From positions 1 through 64,000 of the forward strand of contig NZ_SMOD01000030.1 in assembly GCF_004353905.1 (NCBI RefSeq): a stretch of DNA of 64,000 bases. The letters are read 5' to 3'. This stretch comes from Paraburkholderia guartelaensis. Its GTDB lineage: Bacteria; Pseudomonadota; Gammaproteobacteria; Burkholderiales; Burkholderiaceae. The position numbers were made by a program, and so were the translations under genes. Below the pieces are notes generated by a model. The model was given only the letters and a program-made list of their open reading frames with translations. It made no database searches and was not told the origin of the DNA. Positions 51,724 to 61,058 of this stretch are shown in pieces. Position 1 is the first letter of the stretch. The number at the start of each line of letters is the position of its first letter.

Positions 51724-52194
51724 TCAGGCCGGCGGGTTCAGCACCGCGAAGGTCGCGTTGGCTTTGAGCACGCAGCGCTCATCCACCATCAGGCGGCATG
51801 TGGCAAAGCGCAGACGTGCGCCCATTTTGTCGAGCGCCACGTGCGCTTCCAGCCAGTCGCCGGGACGCACGGAACCAAGGTAATCGAGGCTCAGATGCGC
51901 CGTGACCGCCGGACGTTCGCGTCCCGCCGCGCGTATCATGGCCGCGCCAATCGCGGTGTCGGCGAGCGTGGCCAGCATGCCGCCGTGCGCGATATCCAGA
52001 TTGTTCAAATGGCGCTCGCTCACGCGCGTGCCGATCACGCCGCGGGCTTCGTCGAAGTAAAGCGTGCCGAATTGGCCCATATAACCAGTGCGGAACGGCA
52101 ACGCCACGAAGCCGGGTGGCGGGGCGTCATCGCTTTCAACGGTTGCGGGTGCAGCGTTAATCGAGATGTCATTCGCGGGCAGGCGATCGTTCAT
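51724..52194 (-). CDS. PaaI family hot-dog thioesterase
   Basis: 156 residues. The hot-dog signature HGGMLATLADTAIGAAM (about 70-86) and the late TAHLSLDYLGSVRPGDWL strand mark the PaaI/YigI group, which hydrolyses aryl- or acyl-CoA esters. It ends convergent with the CsbD gene, and 16 bases upstream on the same strand is the stop of the MalT-like regulator, so both may be co-transcribed. A link to the beta-oxidation operon controlled by that regulator is likely but unproven. Confidence 0.83.
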   Translation of the reverse strand: MNDRLPANDISINAAPATVESDDAPPPGFVALPFRTGYMGQFGTLYFDEARGVIGTRVSERHLNNLDIAHGGMLATLADTAIGAAMIRAAGRERPAVTAHLSLDYLGSVRPGDWLEAHVALDKMGARLRFATCRLMVDERCVLKANATFAVLNPPA

Positions 52195-52210
52195 TGTTCG
52201 GGATCCACAA

Positions 52211-54955
52211 TCAGGGAATCAGTCCTTTCGCACGGCCGATGGCGACTGCCTGGGTACGATTGCCCGCGCCGAGCTTGGCGTTGATCTTGCGGAGATGCGA
52301 CTTGACCGTCAGCTCGGACACGAACAGCTTCTCCGCGATCACGCGGTTGCGGTGGCCTGCCGAAAGCATCCTTAGCACGTCCAGTTCGCGCGCCGTGAGC
52401 GCGTCGGCGGGAGAATCCGCGGCGTAGGGCGAGAGATCGGCGGCACCCGTCGTTGAGTCCGCTATGTGCGAGTGAGAGGGCGCCACGCCGTCCAGCAACT
52501 GCGCCACGAACGCGGGCACCACGCCAAGCGAGCCGATTTGCGTGGGACCGCGCTCGGCCCATGCGCCAAGCAGGCGCATGAGTGCTTCGCCTTCATCGAG
52601 GAACGCGCGAACAAAGCCTTCGTGGCTCGCCATGCGCAGCGCTTCCGTGAGCATGTCGAAGGCGGCGGTGCGCTCGCCGTTGCCGTCGAGCGCGAGTGCG
52701 AGCAGGACGCGCAACTTCAGCGCGCGCCAATGACGCCGCCGCGCGCTCGCCTGTGCGACGGCTTCGCTCAGTGCAGCGCACGCCGTGGCGTAGCGTCCCT
52801 GCGCGATATCGAGGCGGCAGCGCGCGATCACCGGTTCGTCGATCTCGCTCGCGTGATAGGAGACCCCCGGGCGTGCCCAGTCCGCATGCAGTGTGGCGGC
52901 GCGCAGCGCCTGCTCGGCGGCGTCGAAGCGGCCTTCGAGCGTGGCGACGCGCGCGCGTTCGAGCCATGCGGCGCTCACGGCGCGGTCCGATTTGACTGCG
53001 CGGCCCAACTGCTCGAGTTCGGCGAGCAGCCGCAACCACTGCTCGACATTACCCTCGAAGAGCGCCACGCGCGCCGAAAGCACATGCGTGGCGATCAGCC
53101 CGTCGGTCACGCCCACGCGCTTGGCGCGCGGCAGCGCGTCGGCGAGGAGATGCGTCATTTCATCGAGCGCGTTTTTCTCGTAGAGCGCGAGCGAGCGCAC
53201 GCCGTCCACGCTGGTGCGGCCGCCGCCCGAATCCACGGTGCGGTTCGCCGTGGCGTTGGCCGCCGAAATTTCGAGCCGCGCCAGCGCCGTGCCAAGCCGC
53301 CCCTGCACCAGATCGATGATCCCTTCGATGGTTTCCGCCATCGTGCGCATCACGACATAGGGATGATCGTGGGCGCGCCGCAACGCGCGCGAGAGCACGC
53401 CGCGCGCCTCGTCATAGCGATCGGTGCAGACGTAGCTGAAGGCGAGCGAATTCGTGAGGCTGTAGAACGAGAAGTTCGCACGATCGGGCAGGCGATCGAG
53501 CAAGGCGGCGCTCGTTTGCGCGCATGCCTCGACCTGGTCGGTGAGCGCGAGCAGCACGCCGCGAATCGCTTCGGCCACGAAGGCGACGCTGTCCTGGTTG
53601 GGCTGCCCGACGCTGCCTTCGACAATGTTTTGCGTCGTACGCATGGCGTCCGCATAGCGGCGGTTCAGCAGCAGCACCCACGCGTAAGTGAGACCGACGT
53701 CGGGCCGCGTGGCAAGCCGCGCGGCGCCGATGCGGTCGAGCCAGCGCATCAGCAGGCGCAGCCGGCCGCTGCCGAGCAATGCCCGCGAATGACGCGCGAT
53801 TTCGGCGAGCGCACCCGCCTCGTCGCCCGCGTCGAGCAGATGGTCGATGGCGGGGATGGGGCGTTGCGCTTCGAGATACCAGCGTGCGGCCGCGCCGTGC
53901 ACTTCGCGTTCACGTTCCGGCTGCGCGGCACGCAGCCGATGCTGCAGGAAGCTCGCGAACAGCCGGTGATAGCGATACCAGCTGCGCTCGCCGTCGAGCG
54001 GCACGAGAAAGAGATTCGCGCGCTCCAGATAGTCCAGCATCTCGCGGCTGTCGTTGCGTCCGGTGGCGGCGTCGCAAAGCGCGGCGCAGAACTGCGGCAG
54101 CGCGCTCGTCTCCAGCAGGAACGAGCGGCACGCTTCGGATTGCCGGGCGAGAATGTCTTCGGCGAGATATTCCGCGAGTTCGAGGTTCGTGCCCGAAAAG
54201 GAGGCGACAAAGGCCGCATGGTCTGTGCGCGTGCGCAGCGAGAGCGTGGCCAGATAAATGGCCGTCGCCCAGCCTTCGGTGCAGCGATGCAGGGTGGCGA
54301 TATCGGCGTCGCGCAGCGGCAGCGCGCATTTCTCGCGGATGAACGCGCTCGCCTCCGCGAGCGTGAAGCGCAGCGCGGCGGGATTGATGTCGAGTAGTTC
54401 GCCGCGCGCGCGGATGCGCCCGATGCCGAGTTCCGGCGTCACGCGCGAGGCGGCCACGAGCGGGTTGCCAGGCGGCAGGGCGGCGATCAGGTCTTGCATG
54501 AAGGCGAGCACGGCGGGGCTCTGGATCGACTCGAAGTCGTCGAGGAGGATGGCGAGCGGCTTGCCGTGCGCCGCCACGCGCTCGATCAGGCTCGACGCGA
54601 ACGTGTCCGGGTCGAGCGTGAGCGCGCGCGGTGTGCGTGTGCCGGGCAACGCGGCGTCGAGATGCTGCAGGAAGCGCCCGAAGTCGTTGTCGGCGGCGTC
54701 GAGGCGCAGCCATGCCACCTCGCGGCGGTGGGCGCGGCAGTGTGCGGCGTATTGCTGCAAGAGCGTGGTCTTGCCGAAGCCCGCCGAAGCGCGGATCAGC
54801 ACGAGCCGCGCTGTGTGGGCGCCTGCAATCGTTTCGATCAGTTGCGTGCGCAACAGATGAGACGGGCTGTCAGCGGGCGGCGTCAGCTTCGACGCGACGA
54901 TCCCGCGGGGAGGATTCTGATGGCCGCTTGCGGCGTGGGCATCGACGATGTTCAC
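52211..54955 (-). CDS. MalT-like LuxR family ATP-dependent regulator
   Basis: 914 residues from GTG at 54955 (AAGGAA upstream). An N-terminal STAND ATPase has Walker A ASAGFGKTT (56-64) and a Walker B region at LAILLDDFESI near 130; a long helical-repeat (TPR-like) sensor follows; the LuxR helix-turn-helix is at about 848-910 (LTARELDVLRMLSAGHRNRVI). Such proteins form ATP-dependent oligomers that activate a neighbouring operon upon binding an inducer. It is divergent from the acyl-CoA synthetase gene, so that operon is the likely target. Confidence 0.87.
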   Translation of the reverse strand: MNIVDAHAASGHQNPPRGIVASKLTPPADSPSHLLRTQLIETIAGAHTARLVLIRASAGFGKTTLLQQYAAHCRAHRREVAWLRLDAADNDFGRFLQHLDAALPGTRTPRALTLDPDTFASSLIERVAAHGKPLAILLDDFESIQSPAVLAFMQDLIAALPPGNPLVAASRVTPELGIGRIRARGELLDINPAALRFTLAEASAFIREKCALPLRDADIATLHRCTEGWATAIYLATLSLRTRTDHAAFVASFSGTNLELAEYLAEDILARQSEACRSFLLETSALPQFCAALCDAATGRNDSREMLDYLERANLFLVPLDGERSWYRYHRLFASFLQHRLRAAQPEREREVHGAAARWYLEAQRPIPAIDHLLDAGDEAGALAEIARHSRALLGSGRLRLLMRWLDRIGAARLATRPDVGLTYAWVLLLNRRYADAMRTTQNIVEGSVGQPNQDSVAFVAEAIRGVLLALTDQVEACAQTSAALLDRLPDRANFSFYSLTNSLAFSYVCTDRYDEARGVLSRALRRAHDHPYVVMRTMAETIEGIIDLVQGRLGTALARLEISAANATANRTVDSGGGRTSVDGVRSLALYEKNALDEMTHLLADALPRAKRVGVTDGLIATHVLSARVALFEGNVEQWLRLLAELEQLGRAVKSDRAVSAAWLERARVATLEGRFDAAEQALRAATLHADWARPGVSYHASEIDEPVIARCRLDIAQGRYATACAALSEAVAQASARRRHWRALKLRVLLALALDGNGERTAAFDMLTEALRMASHEGFVRAFLDEGEALMRLLGAWAERGPTQIGSLGVVPAFVAQLLDGVAPSHSHIADSTTGAADLSPYAADSPADALTARELDVLRMLSAGHRNRVIAEKLFVSELTVKSHLRKINAKLGAGNRTQAVAIGRAKGLIP

Positions 54956-55293
54956 AGGCGCTGTTTCCTTCTGCGGCGCGCGCGGCGGCGCGCCTTGCGG
55001 GCCCGCCGGCCGCGCGGGTTGGCCGGGCGGCGGACCTGTCTCACTCGGGTCGTTATTGCTGGGGCGAATGGTCGCGCCCTGTTTTTGCGTTGCTTGTGCA
55101 ACCGTCAGGGTATTGTTCCACAGCGGCTGGCCGGCGTCGTACTCCTTTCGAACGATTCGCTAGCGCATCCTAAAATCCTCCCTTCGGCTCAGGACAGCAG
55201 GCCTGCGTGCGCCTAAAGTGATATCGACTTCACGGCATCCGCGCCACGATCACCCGGCGCAGCCAGAACGACATAAAGAAGCTCGGAGACACC
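54956..55293. other. Divergent regulatory region
   Basis: These 338 bases hold the promoters of the MalT-like gene and of the beta-oxidation operon. A short GTTGC-N4-GCAAC dyad lies at 55089-55102. Frames on the plus strand here lack good ribosome sites and show no family resemblance. I see no repeated MalT-box pattern. Confidence 0.4.
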
Positions 55294-56850
55294 ATGTACC
55301 TCACACAAGGCCTGCATCGCTGCGTGCAGCAACACCCGGCGGAAGTCGCGATCCGCTTCGGCGGGCGTTCGCGTACTTTCGCGCAGCTGGGCGAACGCGT
55401 GGCACGGCTAGCCGGCGCACTCCAGTCGCTCGGCATGGGCGCGGGCGACCGCGTGGGCATGCTCGCGCTCAATTCCGACCGCTATCTCGAATACATGCTC
55501 GGCGTGTGGTGGGGCGGCGACGTGCTCAACCCCGTGAATATCCGCTGGAGTGTGCCTGAGATCGTCTATTCGCTCGACGACTGCGATACGCGCATCCTGC
55601 TGGTGGACGACCACTTCCTGCCGCTCGCTGGGGACATCGCGGCGAGCGCTGCGCATCGCCCGACGCTCGTCTACACAGGCGAGCGTGACGTACCGTCCGG
55701 CATGCTCGCTTACGAGGCGCTGATCGCCGAAGCGCAGCCTGTGGCAGACGCGTTTCGCGGCGGCAACGATCTCGCGACCATCATGTACACGGGCGGCACG
55801 ACGGGCCGGCCCAAGGGCGTGATGCAGTCGCACCTGAACCTGTGGTCGTCGGCGACTTCGCGCATGGCGGAGTTCCGCGGCTACGCGCACGCCATTTCGC
55901 TGCATGCGGCGCCGCTGTTTCACACGGCGGCGATGGCGCGCGCGGTGGGCCATTTCGTGGCCGGCGATACGCACGTGGTGCTGCCCACTTTCGAGCCGCG
56001 CGCGGTGCTCGAAGCGATCGAGCGGGACCGCGTGGATGAGATCCTGCTCGTGCCGACCATGCTGCAGGCCGTGCTGGAGCACCCCGACTTCAAGCGGCGC
56101 GATCTCTCGTCGCTCAAGCGGATCTATTACGGCGCGTCGCCGATCGCCGCGGGCGTGCTCGACGCCGCGCTCGCCGCACTGCCCGGCATCGAATTCTTTC
56201 ACGCTTACGGTCTCACGGAGGCGTCGCCCGTGGTGTCGGTCAATCCGCCCGCCAATCACGGCGCCGAAGGGCGCGCGAGCGGCCTTTACCGCTCGGCCGG
56301 GCGTGCGGGCTACGGCGTAACCGTGAAGATCGTCGATGCCACGGGCGTGGAAGTGCCGCGCAACACCGTGGGCGAGATCGCCGTGCGCGGCGCGAACGTC
56401 ATGCTCGGCTACTGGAACAAGCCCGAAGAAACGCGCCAGGCGCTGCGCGACGGCTGGCTGCATACCGGCGACGGCGCCTATATGGACGAAAACGGCTACC
56501 TCTTCATCGTCGACCGCATGAAGGACATGATCGTGACGGGCGGCGAGAACGTCTATTCCGCCGAAGTCGAGAACGTGCTCTCGCGCCATCCGGCCGTTGC
56601 GCAATGCGCCGTGATCGGCATTCCCGATGCGCGCTGGGGCGAAGCCGTGCACGCTGTGGTCGTCGCGCGTAGCGGCAGCGACGTGGACGAAGCCGCGCTG
56701 CGCGAGCACTGCCGCCAGTTTATCGCCGGCTACAAGTGTCCGAAGAGCATCGAGTTCCGCGAGGCGCTGCCGCTGTCGGCCGCCGGCAAGATTCTCAAGC
56801 GCGATCTGCGTGCGCCGTACTGGCAGAGCCAATCCCGCCAGGTGGGCTGA
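55294..56850 (+). CDS. Acyl-CoA synthetase (AMP-forming), fatty-acid type
   Basis: 518 residues with the phosphate loop MYTGGTTGRPKG (about 167-178), the middle GLTEASPVVSVNP segment and the C-terminal lysine motif AAGKILKR near the end. It activates a carboxylic acid to its CoA thioester. The substrate group is like medium- and long-chain acyl ligases. GGAG is before the ATG. It is the first gene of the operon with thiolase, MaoC pair, SDR, acyl-CoA dehydrogenases and hydratase. Confidence 0.88.
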   Translation: MYLTQGLHRCVQQHPAEVAIRFGGRSRTFAQLGERVARLAGALQSLGMGAGDRVGMLALNSDRYLEYMLGVWWGGDVLNPVNIRWSVPEIVYSLDDCDTRILLVDDHFLPLAGDIAASAAHRPTLVYTGERDVPSGMLAYEALIAEAQPVADAFRGGNDLATIMYTGGTTGRPKGVMQSHLNLWSSATSRMAEFRGYAHAISLHAAPLFHTAAMARAVGHFVAGDTHVVLPTFEPRAVLEAIERDRVDEILLVPTMLQAVLEHPDFKRRDLSSLKRIYYGASPIAAGVLDAALAALPGIEFFHAYGLTEASPVVSVNPPANHGAEGRASGLYRSAGRAGYGVTVKIVDATGVEVPRNTVGEIAVRGANVMLGYWNKPEETRQALRDGWLHTGDGAYMDENGYLFIVDRMKDMIVTGGENVYSAEVENVLSRHPAVAQCAVIGIPDARWGEAVHAVVVARSGSDVDEAALREHCRQFIAGYKCPKSIEFREALPLSAAGKILKRDLRAPYWQSQSRQVG

Positions 56851-56909
56851 TCCGCACGGGCGGGCATCGTCATCGTTAACTTGCAATCCCACTTAATCAG
56901 GTATCCAAA

Positions 56910-58094
56910 ATGAGCAACAAGGTTGTGGTAGCCGGCGTCGGCATGATTCCGTTCACCAAGCCCGGCGCGAGCGACGACTACGCCACGATGGGCGCCAATG
57001 CCGCGAAGGCGGCGCTCGCCGATGCGCGCATCGACTACGCGCTGGTCGAACAGGCTTATGTGGGCTACGTGTTCGGCGATTCGACCTCTGGGCAGGCCGC
57101 CATCTATGGCGTGGGCCTCACCGGCATCCCGGTCGTGAACGTCAACAACAACTGCGCGACTGGGTCTACCGCGCTCTTCCTCGCGCGCCAGGCCGTGGAA
57201 AGCGGGGCCGTGGAATGCGCTATTGCGCTAGGCTTCGAGCAGATGGTGCCCGGCGCGCTCAAGGGCGCGTACACCGACCGGCCCACGCCGATGGAGCGCT
57301 TCGTCAAGACCATGCTCGACGTGCAGGGCTTCGACGAAACCGCGCCACGCGCGGCGCAATTCTTCGGCGGCGGCGGCCGCGCCTACATGAAGGAATACGA
57401 CATCAAGCCGGAGACGTTCGGGCGCATTTCCGTGAAAGCGCGCCAGCATGCCGCGCGCAACCCCTTCGCCGTGTTTCGCAACACCGTGACGCTCGAAGAG
57501 GTGATGGCTTCGCCCGTCGTCTTCGATCCGCTCACGCGCTTGCAGTGCTGCCCGCCCACCTGCGGCGCGGCGGCGGCGATCGTGTGCTCGGAAGCGTTCG
57601 CGAAGAAGCACGGACTCGACACGCGCGTGGTCATCAAGGCCCAGGCGATGACGACGGACCGCAACAGCACGTTCGACGAAGGCGACATGCGCAAGGTGGT
57701 GGGTTACGACATGACGCGCGCCGCCGCACACCAGGTGTATGAAAAGGCGGCCGTCGGCCCCGAAGATATTCAGGTCGTCGAACTGCACGACTGCTTCACG
57801 GCGAACGAATTGATCACCTACGAAGGGCTCGGCCTCACGCCCGAGGGCACGGCGGAAAAGTTCATTCTCGACGGCGACAACACCTATGGCGGCCGTGTCG
57901 TCACGAACCCCTCGGGCGGCCTGCTTTCGAAGGGCCATCCGCTTGGCGCAACAGGTCTTGCGCAATGCACCGAACTCGTGTGGCAACTGCGTGGGCAAGC
58001 GCAGGACCGCCAGGTCGCCGGCGCGCGCTTCGGCCTTCAGCACAACCTCGGACTCGGCGGCGCGTGCGTGGTCACGCTCTACGAGCGCCAGTAA
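56910..58094 (+). CDS. SCPx-type thiolase (lipid-transfer protein family)
   Basis: 394 residues. The nucleophile is Cys82 in NNNCATGS; His293 lies in HDCF, His343 in SKGHPLGATG and Cys386 in GGAC. All thiolase residues are therefore present, unlike the DUF35-dependent retro-aldolases (Ltp2), which look alike but differ in mechanism. SCPx thiolases cleave 3-oxoacyl-CoAs with alpha-methyl branches or steroid side chains. The gene is 59 bases downstream of the synthetase, with only a weak ribosome site. Confidence 0.85.
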   Translation: MSNKVVVAGVGMIPFTKPGASDDYATMGANAAKAALADARIDYALVEQAYVGYVFGDSTSGQAAIYGVGLTGIPVVNVNNNCATGSTALFLARQAVESGAVECAIALGFEQMVPGALKGAYTDRPTPMERFVKTMLDVQGFDETAPRAAQFFGGGGRAYMKEYDIKPETFGRISVKARQHAARNPFAVFRNTVTLEEVMASPVVFDPLTRLQCCPPTCGAAAAIVCSEAFAKKHGLDTRVVIKAQAMTTDRNSTFDEGDMRKVVGYDMTRAAAHQVYEKAAVGPEDIQVVELHDCFTANELITYEGLGLTPEGTAEKFILDGDNTYGGRVVTNPSGGLLSKGHPLGATGLAQCTELVWQLRGQAQDRQVAGARFGLQHNLGLGGACVVTLYERQ

Positions 58095-58108
58095 CGCGAG
58101 GCTCGACG

Positions 58109-58555
58109 ATGATCGACAAAAGCCATATCGGCGCACTGATCTCGCGCCACACGGCGCTCGTCGAGGCGGGTCGCCTGCGCTTCTTCGCGAAGGCGACCGG
58201 CCAGACGGACAGCCGTTACGTCGACGACGAAGCCGCGAGAGAAGCCGGCTATCCCGCGCTGCCCGTGCCGCCCACGTTCCTGTTCTGCCTCGAAATGGAA
58301 TCGCCCAATCCGCGCGCGACCGTCGAGCGCCTGAATATCGACATTGGCCGCGTGCTGCACGGCGAGCAAAGCTTCCGCTATCACCGCATGGCGTTTGCGG
58401 GCGAGCGCCTCGCGTTCGAAACCCGGATTGCGGATATCTATGACAAGAAGGGCGGCGCGCTCGAATTCGTCGTGCGCGAAACGCGCGTGACAAATGCACA
58501 GGACGACGCGCCTGTTGCAGACCTGCGCAGCGTGATCGTCGTGCGCAACGGTTGA
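58109..58555 (+). CDS. MaoC-fold protein (FAS1-like dehydratase domain), non-catalytic type
   Basis: 148 residues from the ATG at 58109, 14 bases after the thiolase stop. The hot-dog fold of N-terminal MaoC-like dehydratase domains is visible (FFAKATGQTDSRYVDDEAA, PPTFLF). The D-x-N-P-x-H hydratase motif is not present at the expected place. It is probably the non-catalytic partner of the next protein, as in heteromeric hydratases like ChsH1-ChsH2. Confidence 0.83.
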   Translation: MIDKSHIGALISRHTALVEAGRLRFFAKATGQTDSRYVDDEAAREAGYPALPVPPTFLFCLEMESPNPRATVERLNIDIGRVLHGEQSFRYHRMAFAGERLAFETRIADIYDKKGGALEFVVRETRVTNAQDDAPVADLRSVIVVRNG

Positions 58556-58580
58556 TAGAAAAGCAGGAGCAGGAGCCAAC

Positions 58581-58997
58581 ATGCAATCGATTCGTTTGAA
58601 CGACATGGCCGTGGGCAGCGCGTTGCCGCCGTTCGTCGCGCCGCCGCTCACACGCCTCACGCTCGCGCTTTACGCGGGCGCTTCCGGCGACCACAACCCG
58701 ATTCACGTCGATCTGGACTTCGCGCGCCGTGCCGGCATGCCCGATGTGTTCGCGCACGGCATGCTTTCCATGGCGTATCTCGCGCGGCTGCTCACGAACT
58801 GGGTGCCGCAGCAGGCCATCCGCGAGTTCTCGGTGCGCTTCGCGGCGATTACGCAGGTGGGCGACGCCATTACCTGCAGCGGCGTCGTTACCGAGCGCGA
58901 CGAAGCCGCGCGCACCGTCAAAGTCGCGCTCACCACGCGCGACGCACAAGGCGAAATCAAGCTCTCAGGCGAGGCGCTCGTCGCGCTCGACGCCTGA
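58581..58997 (+). CDS. MaoC-like enoyl-CoA hydratase, catalytic subunit
   Basis: 138 residues with the full hydratase-2 motif YAGASGDHNPIH, giving Asp37 and His42. It hydrates 2-enoyl-CoA to the (R)-3-hydroxyacyl-CoA. AGGAG precedes the ATG. Paired with the preceding MaoC-fold protein 25 bases upstream, it can form a two-domain hydratase-like heteromer. Confidence 0.88.
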   Translation: MQSIRLNDMAVGSALPPFVAPPLTRLTLALYAGASGDHNPIHVDLDFARRAGMPDVFAHGMLSMAYLARLLTNWVPQQAIREFSVRFAAITQVGDAITCSGVVTERDEAARTVKVALTTRDAQGEIKLSGEALVALDA

Positions 58998-59029
58998 ACG
59001 ATCCATCACACACACGGAGTAGACAGAAG

Positions 59030-59860
59030 ATGAGCAAGCTGGTTGGCAAGGTCGCCATCGTATCGGGTTCGGGCCGCGGCATCGGCCGTGAAATCGCACT
59101 GAAGCTCGCGGGCGAGGGCGCGGCAGTCGTAGTGAACGACCTGGACGCCGAACCCGCGCAGAGCGTGGTGGCCGAGATCGTCGCGGCGGGCGGCAAGGCC
59201 GTGGCGTGCACGGGCAGCGTGACGGAGGCGGACTTCGGCACGCGCTTCGTCGGCACGGCCCTCAAGGAATTCGGGCGTCTCGACATCATCGTCAACAACG
59301 CGGGCTATACATGGGACAACGTGATCCAGAAGATGAGCGATGAGCAGTGGAACGCCATCATGGACGTGCACGTGAGCGCGCCGTTCCGCATCCTGCGCGC
59401 AGCCGCCGACTACTTCCGCGAAAGCGCAAAGGCCGAAGCCGATGCGGGCCAGGAAGTGTTCCGCAAAGTCGTGAACATCTCCTCTGTTTCGGGCGTGATG
59501 GGCAACGCGGGCCAGGCGAACTATTCGGCGGCGAAAGCTGCGATCAACGGCCTCACGAAGGCGCTCGCGAAAGAGTGGGGCCGCTACAAGGTCAACGTGA
59601 ACAGCGTAGCGTTCGGCCTCATCAAGACGCGCCTTACCGAGGCGGTGGCGGGCGAGGGCAATAGCTCGACCATCGACATCGCGGGCCAGGAAATCAAGGT
59701 GGGCGTCAACGCACAGCTCATGAAGAACATCGAGGCGATGATTCCCATCGGCCGCGGCGGCACGCCGGAAGAAGCGGCGGGCGCGGTGTATCTCATGTGC
59801 ATTCCCGAATCGAACTACGTGACGGGGCAGGTGCTGGTGGTCGGCGGCGGCCGTCCGTAA
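59030..59860 (+). CDS. SDR family 3-hydroxyacyl-CoA dehydrogenase
   Basis: 276 residues: coenzyme motif SGSGRGIG (12-19), NNAG, catalytic Ser152, Tyr165 and Lys169. The sequence is closer to the (R)-3-hydroxyacyl-CoA dehydrogenase domain of peroxisomal multifunctional enzyme type 2 and FabG-like proteins than to metal-type SDRs, which would fit the (R) product of the MaoC hydratase upstream. The ribosome site is weak. Confidence 0.85.
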   Translation: MSKLVGKVAIVSGSGRGIGREIALKLAGEGAAVVVNDLDAEPAQSVVAEIVAAGGKAVACTGSVTEADFGTRFVGTALKEFGRLDIIVNNAGYTWDNVIQKMSDEQWNAIMDVHVSAPFRILRAAADYFRESAKAEADAGQEVFRKVVNISSVSGVMGNAGQANYSAAKAAINGLTKALAKEWGRYKVNVNSVAFGLIKTRLTEAVAGEGNSSTIDIAGQEIKVGVNAQLMKNIEAMIPIGRGGTPEEAAGAVYLMCIPESNYVTGQVLVVGGGRP

Positions 59861-59888
59861 TACGTCGCTCGCAAAGAAGGAGTCGAAC

Positions 59889-61037
59889 ATGGCTGATTAC
59901 CGCAGTCCGTGGATCACGGACGATCTCGTGCTGTTCCAGGACTCGATCCGCAAGTTCATCGAACGCGAACTCGTGCCGCACGAGGAGCGCTGGTGGAAGC
60001 AGCAGCACGTGGACCGCGAGGTGTGGCGCAAGGCCGGCGAGTTCGGCATGCTCTGCGCGAGCATTCCCGAAGAGTACGGCGGCGGTGGCGGCACCTTCGC
60101 GCATGAGGCCATCATCGCGCTCGAACAGTCGCGTGCGATGGTGTCGAGCCTCGGTACGAACGTGCATAGCGGCATCGTCGCGCATTACATCCTGCGCTAC
60201 GGCACCGAGGAGCAAAAGCACAAGTGGCTGCCGAAGATGGCGAGCGGCGAACGCGTGGCGGCGATCGCGATGTCCGAGCCGGGCGCGGGATCGGACCTCA
60301 AGAGCATCAAGACGCGTGCGGTGCGTGACGGCGATCACTATGTCATCAACGGCTCGAAGACCTTTATTTCGAACGGCCTGCTCGCCGACCTGATCTGCGT
60401 GGTCGTCAAGACGGACCCCGCGCAGGGCGCGAAAGGCGTGTCGATCGTCGTCGTGGAAACGGACGATCTGCCGGGCTTCCGGCGCGGACGCGTACTCGAA
60501 AAGATGGGGCAGAAAGGCCAGGACACGGCCGAATTGTTCTTCGACGACGTGCGCGTGCCGTGCGCCAACCTGCTCGGCACGGAAGAGGGTAAAGGCTTTT
60601 ATCAGCTGATGCAGCAGTTGCCGCAGGAACGCATGATCATCGCGCTCGGTGCGCTGAGCGCGATGGAAAAGGCGCTCGATGTCACCACGGCCTACGTGCG
60701 CGAGCGCAAGGTGTTCGGCATGAGCCTTCTCGACATGCAGAACACGCGCTTCAAGCTCGCCGAATGCAAGACTCACGCGACCATTGCGCGAACCTTCATC
60801 GACGATTGCATGGCGAAAGTGCTGCGCGGCGAGCTCGACGCCGAAACGGCCGCGATGGCGAAGTGGTGGTGCACGCAGCGCAGCTGCGAAATCATCGACG
60901 AATGCCTGCAACTGCACGGTGGCTACGGCTACATGATGGAGTATCCGATCGCGCGGCTCTACGTGAATGCGCGCGTGAGCAAGATATTCGGCGGCTCCAA
61001 CGAGATCATGAAGGAACTGATCGCCCGCACGCTGTAA
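59889..61037 (+). CDS. Acyl-CoA dehydrogenase with helix-G glutamate
   Basis: 382 residues. FAD/substrate motif IAMSEPGAGSDL (126-137). The classical C-terminal glutamate is replaced by glycine (FGGSNE), but Glu247 in PQERM occupies the alternative site used by isovaleryl- and long-chain acyl-CoA dehydrogenases. The enzyme therefore should be active and may accept branched or long chains. AAGGAG precedes the ATG. Confidence 0.87.
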   Translation: MADYRSPWITDDLVLFQDSIRKFIERELVPHEERWWKQQHVDREVWRKAGEFGMLCASIPEEYGGGGGTFAHEAIIALEQSRAMVSSLGTNVHSGIVAHYILRYGTEEQKHKWLPKMASGERVAAIAMSEPGAGSDLKSIKTRAVRDGDHYVINGSKTFISNGLLADLICVVVKTDPAQGAKGVSIVVVETDDLPGFRRGRVLEKMGQKGQDTAELFFDDVRVPCANLLGTEEGKGFYQLMQQLPQERMIIALGALSAMEKALDVTTAYVRERKVFGMSLLDMQNTRFKLAECKTHATIARTFIDDCMAKVLRGELDAETAAMAKWWCTQRSCEIIDECLQLHGGYGYMMEYPIARLYVNARVSKIFGGSNEIMKELIARTL

Positions 61038-61058
61038 CGTCCCCCTTGGGAGCACCAG

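Noticed and set aside
52466..54397. A 643-codon plus-strand frame opposite the MalT-like gene
   Set aside because: The minus-strand protein has intact Walker and LuxR motifs; the plus-strand frame has none.
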